Of a DNA stretch of 64,000 nucleotides, positions 35,499-48,700 are shown in pieces; position 1 is the first letter of the stretch; every line of letters begins with the position of its first letter. The DNA lies in NCBI RefSeq assembly GCF_030253575.1, contig NC_080558.1, positions 40,817,111-40,881,110 of the forward strand. The letters run 5' to 3'. Position numbers and translations under genes: made by a program. The notes beneath the pieces are model-generated. The model made no database searches, was not told the origin of the DNA, and was given only the letters and a program-made list of their open reading frames with translations. Origin of the DNA: Rhododendron vialii (Eukaryota > Streptophyta > Magnoliopsida > Ericales > Ericaceae).

Positions 35499-36538
35499 GG
35501 CCATCCACAGTGGTATAATCAAAAGTCAATTGTTGTTAAAGTTAACAATATTTGTGTAAAAAATGGCTCATAATGGTATAATCAAACTTAACAACATCCT
35601 TAAAAATAATCAAATTTTGGGTTTTGGATAACCAAAACTAGCAACATTTTTCAATAATCAAAATTTTTGAACCACACACCACATAAGTTAATTGGTTCCA
35701 TGCGTATTTCAACTAGTATTTTCTTCTTCTCTTTTTCGCCCGCTCTATATCTTCTTCAGTTCAACCACAAATTGTTTCTCTTTCTTTTTCTCCAAAAGTG
35801 AAGCTCATATTTCTTGATCATCTACAATTTAACCCATCGTTGCTGAATTAAGGTATTTCACTCTTCTTTCCAGTTTCTGGCTGCATTCTTATGAACTTAA
35901 CTTAAATCTGAAAATTGTCTTTATTTGAATTTTTTTTGCATTTGTTAGTTTTGCGCCAAACTTTTATGGGTTATTGATTCATCTCGACGAGAAGAATCGG
36001 AAATTTTTTATTTTTTTACTTTTACCCAAGTATTTTGAGAAATAATCATTTTTTAACAAAAAGAAAAAATAATTTTTTCGACTAAAAAGTGGTTATTCTT
36101 TATTGTCAAGGTTGAGTAAATGATGAACCTTGCAAAAAAAGAAGAAGGAAGAACCTTGCATTCTTTTCTAAATTCAAAAACACAGTTGATTTTTTTTGAA
36201 AGATTAAGAGAGTGGTGGATTTGTGATATAGGCTACAAGAATAGGAAGAAAAAAAAAGTTTCGGTGTTGTTTTGATAGATAACACTAGGAAGAACACCGT
36301 ATGTTTGATATATTTTTGCCCAAAGAAAAAACCATAATGGAGAGAAGTGAATGGCGGAAAACAGAGAGGGAAAGATAGATTGTGTGAAATTGTAATGGAC
36401 TTCTTATTTTGGTTATGGACTAGAAATGACCATTATGAACCTCAACATTGTTAAGCTTAGCAACCTCTTAAGTGAATAATCAAAAGCTGATGTGTCAACT
36501 TTTGATTATCCATTTTGATTATACCACTGTGGATAGCC
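35499..36538. mobile_element. PIF/Harbinger-type element (1.04 kb), TTA TSD
   Basis: GGCCATCCACAGTGGTATAA and inverted GGCTATCCACAGTGGTATAA are flanked by TTA (35496-35498 and 36539-36541). There is no transposase frame. About 35890-36090 is a partial copy of the 27366 element. Confidence 0.88.
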
Positions 36539-36867
36539 TTAGCTCGTGATTTTTAAGCATCATTTTACTCAAAAAAGGTATGTATCACCAAAATCCGTGC
36601 AACACGTGGCGATTTGTGATAGATTAGAAAGTACATGCCTACAAGGTATAAAAGGGGAATTAATTTAAAAATACTCTATACTTAACGAAACTGGTTGATA
36701 CAAATTTCAAATGTGAAGGGATGTTTGTGTATTTTTGGGGGAAATAGTGATTTTTGAAACCTTTTCCTTTCCTTCTTTTGAAAGTTATATACTCCAACGG
36801 AAATAATTAAAATAATTGTTGCCAATCAAAATAGGCTCTCATATGGCATGTTCTGGTTGTCATCTTA

Positions 36868-37387
36868 GGCTCCGTTCCGAAAACCTTTTTAAAACATAAG
36901 TATTTATTTTGCTACTTCTTTTGCACCGTATTAAAAATCTCAATGAGATCTATCAAACAAGATCCATAGTGTTAGGAAATTTTTTTGCGAAAACACATGA
37001 TTTTTGAGCTTGAAGTTGCCTTATACAAAAAAATAAGATTGTTGCTATGATAATGGGTGCCGGGAAGGAAATCGTACCGGCGGCCGTGCTGGGCCATCTC
37101 CGGCCACCGGATGATCGATCCGAGCCGTCCAAAAATTCTATAAAAAAAAACCGAGAGGATGCCGTTGATTCCTGGCCCCCTCGGTTTTTTTTTATAGAAT
37201 TTTTGGACGGCTCGGATCGGCCGTCCGATGGCCGGCCCGGCACGGCCGCCGGTACGATTTCCCTCCTCCGGCGCCCATTGGTACCTATATAAATTCTTCC
37301 AAAATAATTACCACCCTTCTTATTTTCCGGAACAACCCTTCTTATTCAACAAAAAATAAGTTCTTAACTTGTTTCTGGAACACAACC
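36868..37387. mobile_element. Tourist-type MITE split by another MITE
   Basis: It starts GGCTCCGTTCCG after TTA and ends GGAACACAACC before TTA. A GC-armed foldback MITE at about 37055-37275 interrupts it, with near-identical arms (GTCCAAAAATTCTAT and the complement). Confidence 0.72.
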
Positions 37388-37390
37388 TTA

Positions 37391-37628
37391 GGCCCCGTTC
37401 TAGAAACCTTCTTAAAAAATAAGCAGCTTATTTCACATTTTCAAACTCAAAAATAATGTAAATGAAAAATAATTTTTAAATTTTTTTTACATCGTATAAA
37501 AGATCTCGATGAGATCTTTTAAACAAGATCCATATTGCATATTTTTAAATTTCAATAAGTTCTTAATTTTTAAGCTTAAAATTATTTTCTTAAAAAATAA
37601 ATTTTTTTTTAACATTCTGGAACGGGCC
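37391..37628. mobile_element. Tourist-type MITE abutting the previous one
   Basis: GGCCCCGTTCTAGAAACC and inverted GGCCCGTTCCAGAATG are the ends. TTA at 37388-37390 serves both this element and its neighbour; TTA follows at 37629-37631. Confidence 0.8.
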
Positions 37629-37692
37629 TTAGCCATCTTACTTCCCCTAATGGTATTGTGAACAAGTATAATATGATGGGAACATACAATAG

Positions 37693-39035
37693 GAGAGCTG
37701 CTTTCCCCCCCCCCCCCCTGACACCCCACCCCCCCCCGGCCCCACACCCCATTTCCCATATTACCCCCTCCCCTCCCCCCATTTTACTTCTCCTGCCCCT
37801 CCCTCCTCCCATTTACTTTTTTTTTTCTCTCTTCTTCTCCTGCTTCCCCCCTCCGTCCATTTACTTTTCTTTTTCTTTTTCCCTCTTTATTTTCTTTTTG
37901 TTTCTTTTCGGCTGGATTTTTTTTTGTCGTTTTTTTTCTCTTTATTTCCTTTTATTCCTTCCACTTTGAATCTTTTTTTTTTTTCAATTATTTTCTTTAT
38001 TTGTTTCTTTTCCCATTTACCTCCCTTCTTTTTTTTTTTTGGTTAACTCAAATTCTATTTTCAATTAAGATTACAATTAGTGTTCGGGAACTAATTACGA
38101 AATGTATTTTGCAAACGACATACTAATCCAAAATACAAATGTTATATTTAGGATTACTTTTTTTTAACTATAGTACAATTTAATAAATTTGTTAACTATT
38201 ATTTAGCATAAATCCTCTTAACTGATTCAGTAGTATGTTGCTTCAAATCACGTCTCTACTCCATAGGATTGCAAATGGCTGGTTTCTATTTTTTTTATAA
38301 CTAAAACAGAAACGTTTTAGGGGCTTCGTAGGGGCTACTGTGCCAATGAGGGCAGTTGAGCCCCCCGGGTCCCACCTATTTTTTCATTTATTTTTTTATT
38401 TAATTACTTATACCTTATTTATTTAATTTCTATAAATACACCATTTGTATATTTAAAAATATAATTCAAGAATTAAGTGTTTTAATTTTCAATTCAGTTA
38501 AATCAGAGCAAAGATCGTTTTTATTATTATTTTATTTTAAATGGTCATAATGAATTTTTTGGTTTAAGGCCTTTCAACAAATACCCTAAGACTCATTATT
38601 TAGTTTCAAAACTCTCTTAGGGTGTCCATTGAAAGGCTTTGGAGCCAAAAATTTACTAGATCCATTTAGGATGAAATGATCAGAAAAATAACAACTTTGC
38701 ACCGGTTCAAACGGATTGAAAATTGAAACACTTATTTTAGTAACTATATTTTTTAATCTATAAAGGTCAAAAAAATAAAAATAAAACAGTCGGATAAACA
38801 TGATCAATTAAAACACTTTTTTTTTCTCTCAATTACTTTACAAAGCCTAGAATTAGACTTGAACCTATTATTAAAGAGAGAAAAAAATTCAAACTGGAAA
38901 GAACGAAAAGGAAATAAAATGAAAAAAAAAACGAAACTGAAAATAAAATGAAAAAAAAAAAACGAAACTGAAACTGAAAAGAAAAAGAAAAAAAAAAAAC
39001 CAAACGGTAAAGAAAAAAAGAAAGAAAGAAAGAAA

Positions 39036-39066
<31 letters not shown>

Positions 39067-39137
39067 AGGGGGGTAGAATGGGAAAAGGGAGGTGGGGCCG
39101 GGGGGGGTGTGTCCGGGGGGGGGGAATAGCAATTTTC
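37693..39137. mobile_element. hAT-like non-autonomous element A, 8-bp TSD
   Basis: A perfect 8-bp duplication TACAATAG is at 37685-37692 and 39138-39145. The ends are GAGAGCTGCTTTCCC and inverted GAAAATTGCTATTCCC, followed by long C-rich/G-rich inverted arms. The middle has no domain; Phe/Pro-rich frames here are low-complexity artefacts. Its internal sequence is nearly the same as element B. Confidence 0.8.
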
Positions 39138-39178
39138 TACAATAGCTAATTTCTGTCCTCAGATGTCTCTTTTTTGGC

Positions 39179-40688
39179 CGAGGGCTGCTTTTCCCCCGGG
39201 CCCCACACTCTATTTCCCATATTACCCCCTCCCCTCCCCCATTCTACTTCTCCTGCCCCTTCCTCCTCCCATTTATTTTTTTTTTTCCTCCCTTCTTCTC
39301 CTGCGTTCCCCCCCCCCCACACCCCACCCCCCGGCCCCACACCCCATTTCCCATATTACCCCCTCCCCTCCCCCATTCTACTTCTCCTGCCCCTTCCTCC
39401 TCTCATTTACTTTTTTTTTTCCTCCCTTCTTCTCCTGCGTCCCCCCTCCGTCCATTTACTTTTCTTTTCTTTTTCTTTTTCCCTCTTTATTTTCTTTTTG
39501 TTTCTTTTCGACTGGATTTTTTTTTTCTTTTTTTTTCTCTTTATTTCCTTTTATTCCTTCCACTTTGAATCTTTTTTTTTTCAATTATTTTCTTTATTTG
39601 TTTCTTTTCCCATTTACCTCCCTTCTTATTTTTTTTTGGTTAACTCAAATTCTATTTTCAATTAAGATTACAATTAGTGTTCGGGAACTAATTACGAAAT
39701 GTATTTTGCAAACGACGTACTAATCCAAAATACAAATGTTATATTTAGGATTACTTTTTTTTAACTATAGTACAATTTAATAAATTTGTTAACTATTATT
39801 TAGCATAAATCCTCTTAACTGATTCAGTAGTATGTTGCTTCAAATCACGTCTCTACTCCATAAGATTGCAAATGGCTGGTTTCTATTTTTTTTATAACTA
39901 AAACGGAAACGTTTTAGGGGCTTCGTAGGGGCTACTGTGCCAATGAGGGCAGTTGAGCCCCCCGGGTCCCACCTATTTTTTCATTTATTTTTTTATTTAA
40001 TTACTTATACATTATTTATTTAATTTCTATAAATACACCATTTGTATATTTAAAAATATAATTCAAGAATTAAGTGTTTTAATTTTCAATTCAGTTAAAT
40101 CAGAGCAAAGATCGTTTTTATTATTATTTTATTTTAAATGGTCATAATGAATTTTTTGGTTTAAGGCTTTCAACAAATACCCTAAGACTCATTATTTAGT
40201 TTCAAAACTCTCTTAGGGTGTCCATTGAAAGGCCTTGGAGCAAAAAATTTACTAGATCCATTTAGGATGAAATGATCAGAAAAATAACAACTTTGCACCG
40301 GTTCAAACGGATTGAAAATTGAAACACTTATTTTAGTAACTATATTTTTTAATCTATAAAAGTCAAAAAAATAAAAATAAAACAGTCGGATAAACATGAT
40401 CAATTAAAACACTTTTTTTTTCTCTCAATTACTTTACAAAGCCTAGAATTAGACTTGAACCTATTATTAAAGAGAAAAAAAAATTCAAACTAGAAAGAAA
40501 GAAAAGGAAATAAAATGAAAAAAAAAAACGAAACTGAAACTGAAAAGAAAAAGAAAAAAAAAAAACCAAACGGTAAAGAAAAAAAGAAAGAAAGAAAGAA
40601 AAGAGAGAGAGAGAGGGGGGGGGGGGGGGGGGTAGAATGGGAAAAGGGAGGTGGGGCCGGAGGGTGTGTCGGGGGAATAGCAATTTTC
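39179..40688. mobile_element. hAT-like non-autonomous element B, 8-bp TSD
   Basis: A perfect 8-bp duplication TTTTTGGC is at 39171-39178 and 40689-40696. It has the same orientation and interior as A. The left C-rich arm of about 125 bp is present twice (about 39201-39310 and 39325-39430). It ends 188 bp before the kinase start codon. Confidence 0.8.
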
Positions 40689-40721
40689 TTTTTGGCTTTG
40701 GCGCTGCAAACACATGTATAG

Positions 40722-40827
40722 AGAGAGAGAGAGAGAGATAGAGAGATATTCAAATCATATTTCGGTTGGGATCAAAGATTTGCCTCAGATTTCTCTCTTT
40801 CTTGTCCACTCCAACATAGAAAAACAC

Positions 40828-40861
<34 letters not shown>
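40722..40861 (+). repeat. AG microsatellites in the kinase leader/promoter
   Basis: AG tracts lie at about 40722-40747 and 40830-40861. The second ends 16 bp before the ATG. Confidence 0.9.
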
Positions 40862-40863
<2 letters not shown>

Positions 40864-40876
40864 AATTTAGAAACAA

Positions 40877-43800
40877 ATGAAGCCGCTTCTTGTGCTTTTG
40901 ATTCTTCTATGTGGACCCATTTGGATTTTTCACTTACCCGAGGTTGATGCCCGGAAAAAGTTTCCTCTCTCTCCTGCACCTGTTCCTTCACTGGAAGCCC
41001 CACCTTCTTTTCCAGTGTTATCATCAATGGCGGCCTTCTCTCCAGGTAATCTCTCTGTTTTTTTACAGACCGGGGCGGAACCAGGATTTAGACTCTTCTC
41101 TCAATTTCCTACTTTAGAGTTTACACACCATTATTCATTTACTACCCATCTCCACACCATTATTCATTTATTTGAATAAATGTTTTGATCAGGCATCGTC
41201 CTTTGCTACATGAACAAATCATAGCTTGGTCCAATTTTTCTTGCAATCGTCCAAATTTTAGTTTTGTTCTAATGATGTCCGATCAAACAGATTTTTTTGG
41301 CTTGGAGGTTCTTTTTTGTTCTGTGAGATGAACCAGTCGGGATTATCCTTGTTGGCCCGGGATGGGTGCACAAATGGTAAACAAGCTTAATATGGTACAG
41401 GAAAAGATTCCAGAATAGAAAATTGAATGCGAACGAATTTGAACCGTTCAATTTTCTTTCGTGGAACCCTTTCATGGATCCTATCATTTTCGAATGGTAA
41501 AATTTGAATGGGCTTGGGGAATTAGAGACCGGACGGGAACCGGCTCTTGTTTATTCAACATGGTAAGTACAATTTTTTTTTAAAACAGTAGTTATGGTTA
41601 CTAATTCCACCGGTAAACTGTTACCCAGGTAAGTCAAGGGATTATTTCAATTCAAAAAATTTCAAAAATTTCAAAATTCAAATAGTCATAACGATCACAT
41701 TCATATCATTTATTGCAGTGGACAGAAAGTATTCTCTTGATGATTATTGTCAATATATCATTTGGTCCTTATCACATTCTTCAATCTATATTTACTTTAC
41801 ATGTTAGTGTCCACACTTCAATTGAAGGGTTTTCATCAGTTTTCCATTCCCACATCACACTACTTTCAAACATCTCTTCTGGCTTTATTGTTAGGTTTCT
41901 TGCCATTTTCTACTTTTGACGACTCAGGTGTCCGGGTCAGCTTACGCGCACCTCGACTAATCCCGGAGAGGGTTTCTTGCCATTTCCAACTGAAATATCT
42001 TATAAATTCCTTATGAAATCAGGGTCTCCGGCTGGAGAACACAACAAGATGGATACAAACAAGATACTGATCATAGTGGTCATAGCGGCCTCGATTGTAG
42101 TGGGTGCAATCACATTCTCTGTATTATACTTTTGGATTTGGCACAGAAAGACCTCACCCAAATCCCATCAGAAAGAAGATTTTACCTCAGGTACCTTCTT
42201 TTGCATCAATTCCCACCCATTTCGATTTCCTTCATCGAATTTGTGGGTTTCAATATTGCATTTACATCTTTTTTTTTTTTTTTTTGGTAACTCACATCTA
42301 TATAGTGTTATTTCTTTGAGATTCCTTGAATAGGCATTGTTTTGCCCCCTTTATGGCTCAATACAACTTGCACCAGTACCCATTTCTCATTTAATCTGAT
42401 TTGTGGATTTCATTTGACTTCGCAACAATTGTGTTCTTACTTCTTACCTCTGATATTCTGGGTTTTATTTGGCTGTGAAGAGTCCCTAAATGGGTTTTTC
42501 TTAGCTCCCTTTATGGGGAAATATAATTTGTTGCAATACCCAATTTATTTCCCTACCATAAAATTTGTGGGTATGATTTGAATTCACATCTATTCTGCTC
42601 TTCCTCTGAGATTTTATGTTTTTTTGTTTGGCTCCCTCAGTGGGTAATTACAATTACAAGAAGATGAGTTTTAAGAAAGGAGGTGCGTGCTTGATGGATT
42701 ACAAGTTGCTAGAAACGGCAACGAAAAATTTCCAGGAGAGCAATATCTTGGGGCAGGGTGGTTTCGGTTGCATTTACAAGGCCCGGTTGGACGACAATTT
42801 CCATGTCGCGGTGAAGAGAGTGAGTGATGGAAGTCAGGATGCCATTACAGAATTTGAGGTTACCATCTGCTTTCTAATTTTTTTCCTTTTGCTTTTATTT
42901 TCAAAGAGGAGGCGTTGTGGTAAGTTAACCTTATTGTTTTTCTTGTTCTTGAACTGTCGTTTCGAATCACAGACTGAAGTGGATTTGCTGAGCCAAATGC
43001 AACATCCAAACATAATTTCTCTCTTAGGTTACAGCATTCATGGGGAAACAAGGCTTCTTGTTTATGAGCTGATGGACAATGGATCTCTGGAAACTCAACT
43101 ATATGGTAAAATTAATCTATCTCTAATTCTTCAGTTGAGAGTTAATATGATCCAAAAATGGACACTAAGAAGAGTAAATTTTGTCTGGTTGTCATTAGGA
43201 CCTTCTCGTGGTTCGGCTTTGAATTGGCACCGGCGGATGAAAATCGCACTTGACATGGCGAGGTAAGCTTTTCAAACGAACCAAATCCATCAGATAAGGG
43301 GCCCGCTTGGTTATCATATCTTATTTGTTTGTTGTCTTAGTTGTTTATTTTGTGTTTGAAATCCAGACACAGAATAAGATATGATACCAATACGTAATCG
43401 GCGGTTCGTATTATTGGTTGCTGTTAATATATTTGCTGGTGTTTGACCAGGGGATTAGAATATCTACATGAGCACTGCAACCCCCTAGTGATCCATCGAG
43501 ATCTGAAATCATCTAATATTCTTCTGGATTCCAACTTCAACGCAAAGGTAAAAAACCATATAAAATCAGATTACTTTGTGATCTATGATGTCTAATTATC
43601 TGAGTCGCACTAAAATATTCCGGATTCATTACTCTAATCATACTCCGCTCGGAATTTTCTAATCGATTTTTGAATTTTTTTTGCATTAAGCTGTCTGATT
43701 TTGGTCTTGCAATAACTGACGGGAGCCAAAACAAGAAGAACATCAAACTTTCGGGCACCCTTGGATACGTAGCTCCCGAGTATCTTTTAGACGGTATGCT

Positions 43801-45759
43801 TACAAATGTACTTCTTCTTTTTTACTTCTAATTTGATGTGCTATAAAACTTTTGATTATCAAACAAAAAGTCAGTTCAATGACAAATTAGGTAGTCTAGA
43901 GCACATGGCTGCACATGATTAGTCAATGCATACAGCTAGGACTAGAACCACCCCCCCCACCCCCCAATGACCTTGCGATCAGAGGCCTCACGAAGTCTTT
44001 GGTCAGTCTATATGGGGCTTTTGTCCCGGCTTGAATTCAGGGGCTAATTGATAGTGGGATTGGTCCCTGTTAGTCGGTCCATTGGCTGGATATTGAGCTC
44101 AAAAAAGCAAAAAAAAAAAAAAAAACAGCCTGGGACTAATAATGGTGCAGTTGTATGCAGAAAACCTCTTGTGAATAGGGCTATCTTCATAGGATTATAA
44201 CCTGTGCTATTCCATTAAAATAGTTCATCTTCCTGATTACATGGTTCTTGGGAACGAATCTCTATATTCAAATTTTTTCTGAATATTGTCAAGTGGTAGG
44301 ACTGATTTTCACAATGAGATGGATGATTCAAAAAATCCTCCGTTTGATTGGGTGGTGGTAGGTTGTTATTCTTTAGTTTGACTTCTCGTAAATTTCCATA
44401 TGAAACCACGGAAATAGAATGCTGACATCCATAGTTTTCCTTCCTTCCAAATTTCCAATATTTCATAGCTAGGGATAGAAAAGATCAAAAGGAAAAGAGA
44501 ATCATCTACCTCTACATTCCTTATCTTCGATTTAAAATCGAACAAGGAAAAGTTTTTTACCATCTCATTTTTCTTGCCAAACTTATTTAAGTTTCTACTT
44601 TTTCTCCGCAATTCCTTTCCCACTTACTTAACAGCGTGTATAAGCTCAAGTAGATAATATCAAATTTCTTTTATCTGCCAAGAAAATGACAGCTCCCATT
44701 TTTTTTCGCAGGAAAATTGACGGATAAGAGTGATGTTTATGCTTTTGGAGTAGTCCTCTTGGAGCTTATACTGGGAAGAAAGCCTGTAGAAAAAGTATCA
44801 GAAGCTCAATGCCAGTCTATTGTCACATGGGTATGCCTTTGCTTTTAATCTCACCTCATCTATTCACAATGTATCTGGAAAAATCAATCTTAAGGCTGTG
44901 TTCGAAACATGGATTTATGTCTGGGTTAATCGACGAAAAGAAAAAACGCTAGGGAAATCAAGATGCAAATTTTGGTTTATTTACTTCATTATCTTCTTGT
45001 CTTTTCCTGCGTAAATTTCTCAGAAAATCTTCGGTCCAAATGTTGACCAGAGATTTTAAAGTTTGATATTGAATGCCATTACTTTTTGTGACATGCAGGC
45101 CATGCCAAAGCTCACTGACAGAACAAAACTTCCCAAGATTGTGGATCCAGCGATCCGGAATACAATGGAACTGAAGCATCTTTGCCAAGTTTGTGAACTA
45201 TACACTCAGCTTCCAATTATGTTTTTTAATTTTAAATTCTGAGGGGGTGCGTTGTCAACCCGTATTCATTAAAAAGCTAACCAAGCTTAGCCAAGTTGAG
45301 GGGCCTACTGGCCGGTTTTGATCGAAAAGGTCTATTGGGAGGAGAATTCTGTTCATTAATTAGAATCAACTCAAGAGTTAGGGCTGTAAACGTGCAAAGT
45401 CGAGCAGAATAGTGGTTTGTCCGAATTTGGTCTTGAAAATTCAACTCTGTTCCATTTTGCAGTTTAGCTGTTTATTTTTTGAGCAAAAAATTCAATTGTC
45501 TCTAACATCTTTTCAAATTTGGTTTACACTTTTGTACCTTTCGGATACATCTCATCGAACCCAAAATGTTGAGCAAAGAACTAACTGCTGTGTGTAGGTT
45601 GCTGCTGTAGCTGTGCTATGTGTACAACCGGAGCCGAGTTACCGTCCATTCATAACCGATGTTTTGCACTCTCTCATCCCTCTCGTTCCCATCGAGCTTG
45701 GAGGGACCCTCCGATCTGCACTACAGACGCCTACGGAAACGCCTTCCCGTCACCGATGA
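40877..45759 (+). CDS. Receptor-like protein kinase, At1g80640/At2g25220/At4g32000 type (440 aa, 10 exons)
   Basis: Exons: 40877-41045, 42023-42190, 42641-42858, 42973-43105, 43199-43262, 43451-43547, 43691-43793, 44712-44830, 45099-45188, 45598-45759. All introns are GT-AG and the phases join to 440 codons plus a stop. The protein has a signal peptide (about 1-25), a short Pro-rich ectodomain, a transmembrane helix (about 71-96) and a Ser/Thr kinase domain. Key residues are G-loop GQGGFG 150-155, Lys171 in VAVK, Glu187 in helix C, HRD 266-268 followed by LKSSN, DFG 286-288 and GTLGYVAPE 305-313. All catalytic residues are present, so an active kinase is expected. It should sit in the plasma membrane; the ligand is unknown. 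The layout (tiny Pro-rich ectodomain, kinase split over many exons) fits this Arabidopsis subfamily. AG repeats end 16 bp before the ATG, and a hAT-like element ends 188 bp upstream. No TATA box is obvious. Confidence 0.9.
41911..41970. mobile_element. SINE-like fragment in kinase intron 1, 17-bp TSD
   Basis: GGTTTCTTGCCATTTTC (41894-41910) and GGTTTCTTGCCATTTCC (41971-41987) flank 60 bp containing ACTCAGGTGTCCGGGTCAGC and ACCTCGACTAATCCC. The same block recurs near 3510, 54271 and 57700. It lies about 50 bp upstream of the exon 2 acceptor. Confidence 0.7.
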
Positions 45760-48700
45760 CCCATACAATAAACTCCACATGTTCAGTTCACTATCATAGT
45801 AGTACATTACTGGAAATTGGTTTTTGAATCACTTTGGTGAAGGGAAGATGGTGGTGCAGAGTTGGAGAACATTGAGGTTTAGTCAAAGCTTTTTGTACAT
45901 TGATGCAATCTCAGATGTGGTTTCTTCATCAGCTGAGCTCAAGTATATACAGGGAAAATATAAGAGACTACTACTCATATCTTGGGTTTTCCTTTTACCC
46001 AAATTTAATACATTGTATGCCCCTCCAAAAAATGAGAAAACATGTATACCCTTTTTGGTTTGTAGATTAGTGTATAGAGACAATCAAGAAAAAGAAGACG
46101 AAAAGAAAGATTACAATGGAAATGGAGGAAGAGTAGATACTCCTATGACTAGAGTATGTGGTCATTTTGAAAGTCCAGATCTTAATTCTTGTTTGATTAC
46201 AATGGAAAAGGAGGAAGAGTATATATGACTACAGCATCGGGTGTATTTCTTGCTTGCTTATAGTATTTCTTCTCGGCAAAGGATGGCTCGGATCTGCAAG
46301 AGCTGAATTTAAGTCTGGATTATTGATTGTCGAGATGAATGGCTCGGATCATGCCACTGCAGTGCACCCCCTGCACTACAGGGGGTTCCTATTTTGTTGG
46401 TCTAGATCTCATTTCTTGCCAAGATATTGTTTGGAGGCAACTTTGAATGAGTATATTCACATTGTTGAACTCATTTGATGTCCTAAACTCCTAATATCTA
46501 AGCTTCCGCAACAATTGGTGAATCAAATAATGTGCTATTTGCATTTGAATTTATTGAGTATGTATCCTCAACTTAAAATCATTAGAGCAAAAGTATAAAA
46601 TAAGTAAAAAAAATTGACGAAAAATTACTAAAGACGAAAAAATACGAATGATGAAACAGTCAAATTTTGGAGAGATTATTTCTGAGAGGAGAACCAAACA
46701 AAGTTTATAACCCATATATGGGTTTTACACATGCCGTGGCCTTTAAATTTTAATCCGAACCATCCAGATCAATGGTTGTAATCCGAGCTGTCTAAATCAA
46801 TGGTTGTAATCTAGTCTAAATTTATTGGCAAATACGTCGTCTCTAGAACCCTGTAAATATTCACACGCAGTGGGAAGAAGTAGATTGGTCAAGTCCAGCA
46901 ACTCTCTCTCTCACTCTCTCTCCTTTCGCAACATTGAGAAGGTAAAATTTCCAAAACTCAATTCAAATCTCTTTCGAATTAAATTGGTCTGACCATTAGG
47001 GCTGGACTCGACTGATTCCTCCTTTTACTTTCTCTTTGCTCTCAGGCTGAGTTCTTCTAAATTAACTTTTTCCTTCGTTTCGTGCGTTTTGTTGGTCTTT
47101 TGCATCTTTGTTAGATTCAATTTTTTTACTGTAGCATGCTTCCACACCGTCTCTCTGTTTGTTTATTCTACTTATACAGTTTACTAACCAAACCCACCTC
47201 TTGGGTAGTAGGCTGTGCTTGCTTATAGAAGTTGTAAGTATTTGGTTTTCACTTTGGACTCATGAATGATTTGTTATAGTTTGTGATTTGCCTCCAACTA
47301 CTACATGGAAGTGTTCTAAAAATTGGATCGTTGGCGGACCTATCTGACTAGTGCTCATTAAAAGGGGGAAGATCATGACGATCGATGAAATGAAGTATTT
47401 TTTAAAGAATCTGAAAAAATATTAAACTTAATACAAGTTGAAGGGACAATGCTACTCATACGAGGCTATCAATTCCGATACAAGCGCTATGTGAACCTTT
47501 CAAATGACAAAATATAGAATCTTATAGTGTTTCAAATGCTATAATATTAATTTGGACTTCCTTTGTTGAGAATCTTGAGATCCATTTGTTTTAGAAGTGG
47601 ATTACGGCTAAAAAAAATCTATTTAAACCTTTGTAAGCCAACATAATCGGGTCATAAATCAATCAATCAATCAAATGGTTCGAATCAGATGTTATTAACT
47701 CCTTTTGGGTAAGTTCCTATGGAGATAAATTTACTTTGGTTTTAATTGGGCTCCCTTTAAGTGGACGGTGAAATCAAGTCTTCTGATTTAATCGAGCTAC
47801 AAGTAAATTGGCCTAAACGCCTGATTTATAAAAAAAAATACTCTTGGAGAGGTGTGGCCAATGCCAAAAATATCGCATGCGGTGTGGCCGCAGTTTGAAT
47901 AGGATAAGAATTATGTCCACAACAGTGTTGAGATTAACAAAGGGGTCTCAAGAAAAAGAATCTATTTTAAGCAACAATTACGTCTGCAGGAAATACAAAC
48001 AATCTAATTTCTAATTTAGGGTTTAGTTAACTTTTTGCTGTCTTTTTGGTGCTGTCTTTTTTATGATCATTATTTTCTCTGAATTTTTATTAGATTTGAC
48101 CCCAAAAAAATTTAGATTAATCATTCGTCTCGACGAGAAAAATATAATATAACCCAAAATTGGAATATATATATATATATATATATATAAAAACACACTT
48201 AAAGACGGCACTTTTTGTTGCAAGTTAGTAGTAATATATTTTCAATTCCGCATATTGAGATGAACGATTGATTCTGAAATTTGGACCTAATATAATACAA
48301 ATCTAATCCTAATATACAAAGTGAGAACCAATTTTGTGTCTCCCATTTTTAAAGCCCTGTCACACAAAAAAATTCATAATTGCCCCTCTAAATTTAAGTA
48401 TCTATGACTATTTTTAACTTGCCAAATGTAAAGCCAAATATCATAACCACCACCACACTATCCCACCCATTCTAAAAATCATTCTCCCAGCAGCAAGCAC
48501 TCTCTCTCTCTCTCTAACCCCTCTCGGCTCTCAACTCGACTTAAATCTGGGCAATTGGTGTGCTCTACGTCAACAAATTCAAATCTTAAATTCTCAAAAC
48601 ATGAAACGGAGCCAAACTTTGATTCTTAAATTCTTAAAATTCTGCAAACAAATTCTCGTAGTAAATTGTAGATGTTATGGAAACCATCAAAGCGGGAAGA

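Noticed and set aside
39163..39723. 186-codon Pro/Phe-rich open frame, and similar frames at 37658-37969 and 38833-39132
   Set aside because: They are translations of C-rich/T-rich low-complexity arms and interiors of the hAT-like elements, without domain or codon signal.
42272..42310. Reverse-orientation ultra-short SINE tail in a kinase intron (T run followed by GGTAACTCA)
   Set aside because: The flanking repeat is only 5-6 bp (ACATCT), too short to claim a target duplication.
45824..46228. 134-codon frame just after the kinase stop
   Set aside because: No domain; position and composition fit the kinase 3' UTR or flank.
46850..46945. Possible 5' leader with a splice donor (AGAAG|GTAAAA) after a CT tract
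   Set aside because: No coding exon could be linked to it downstream on the + strand.
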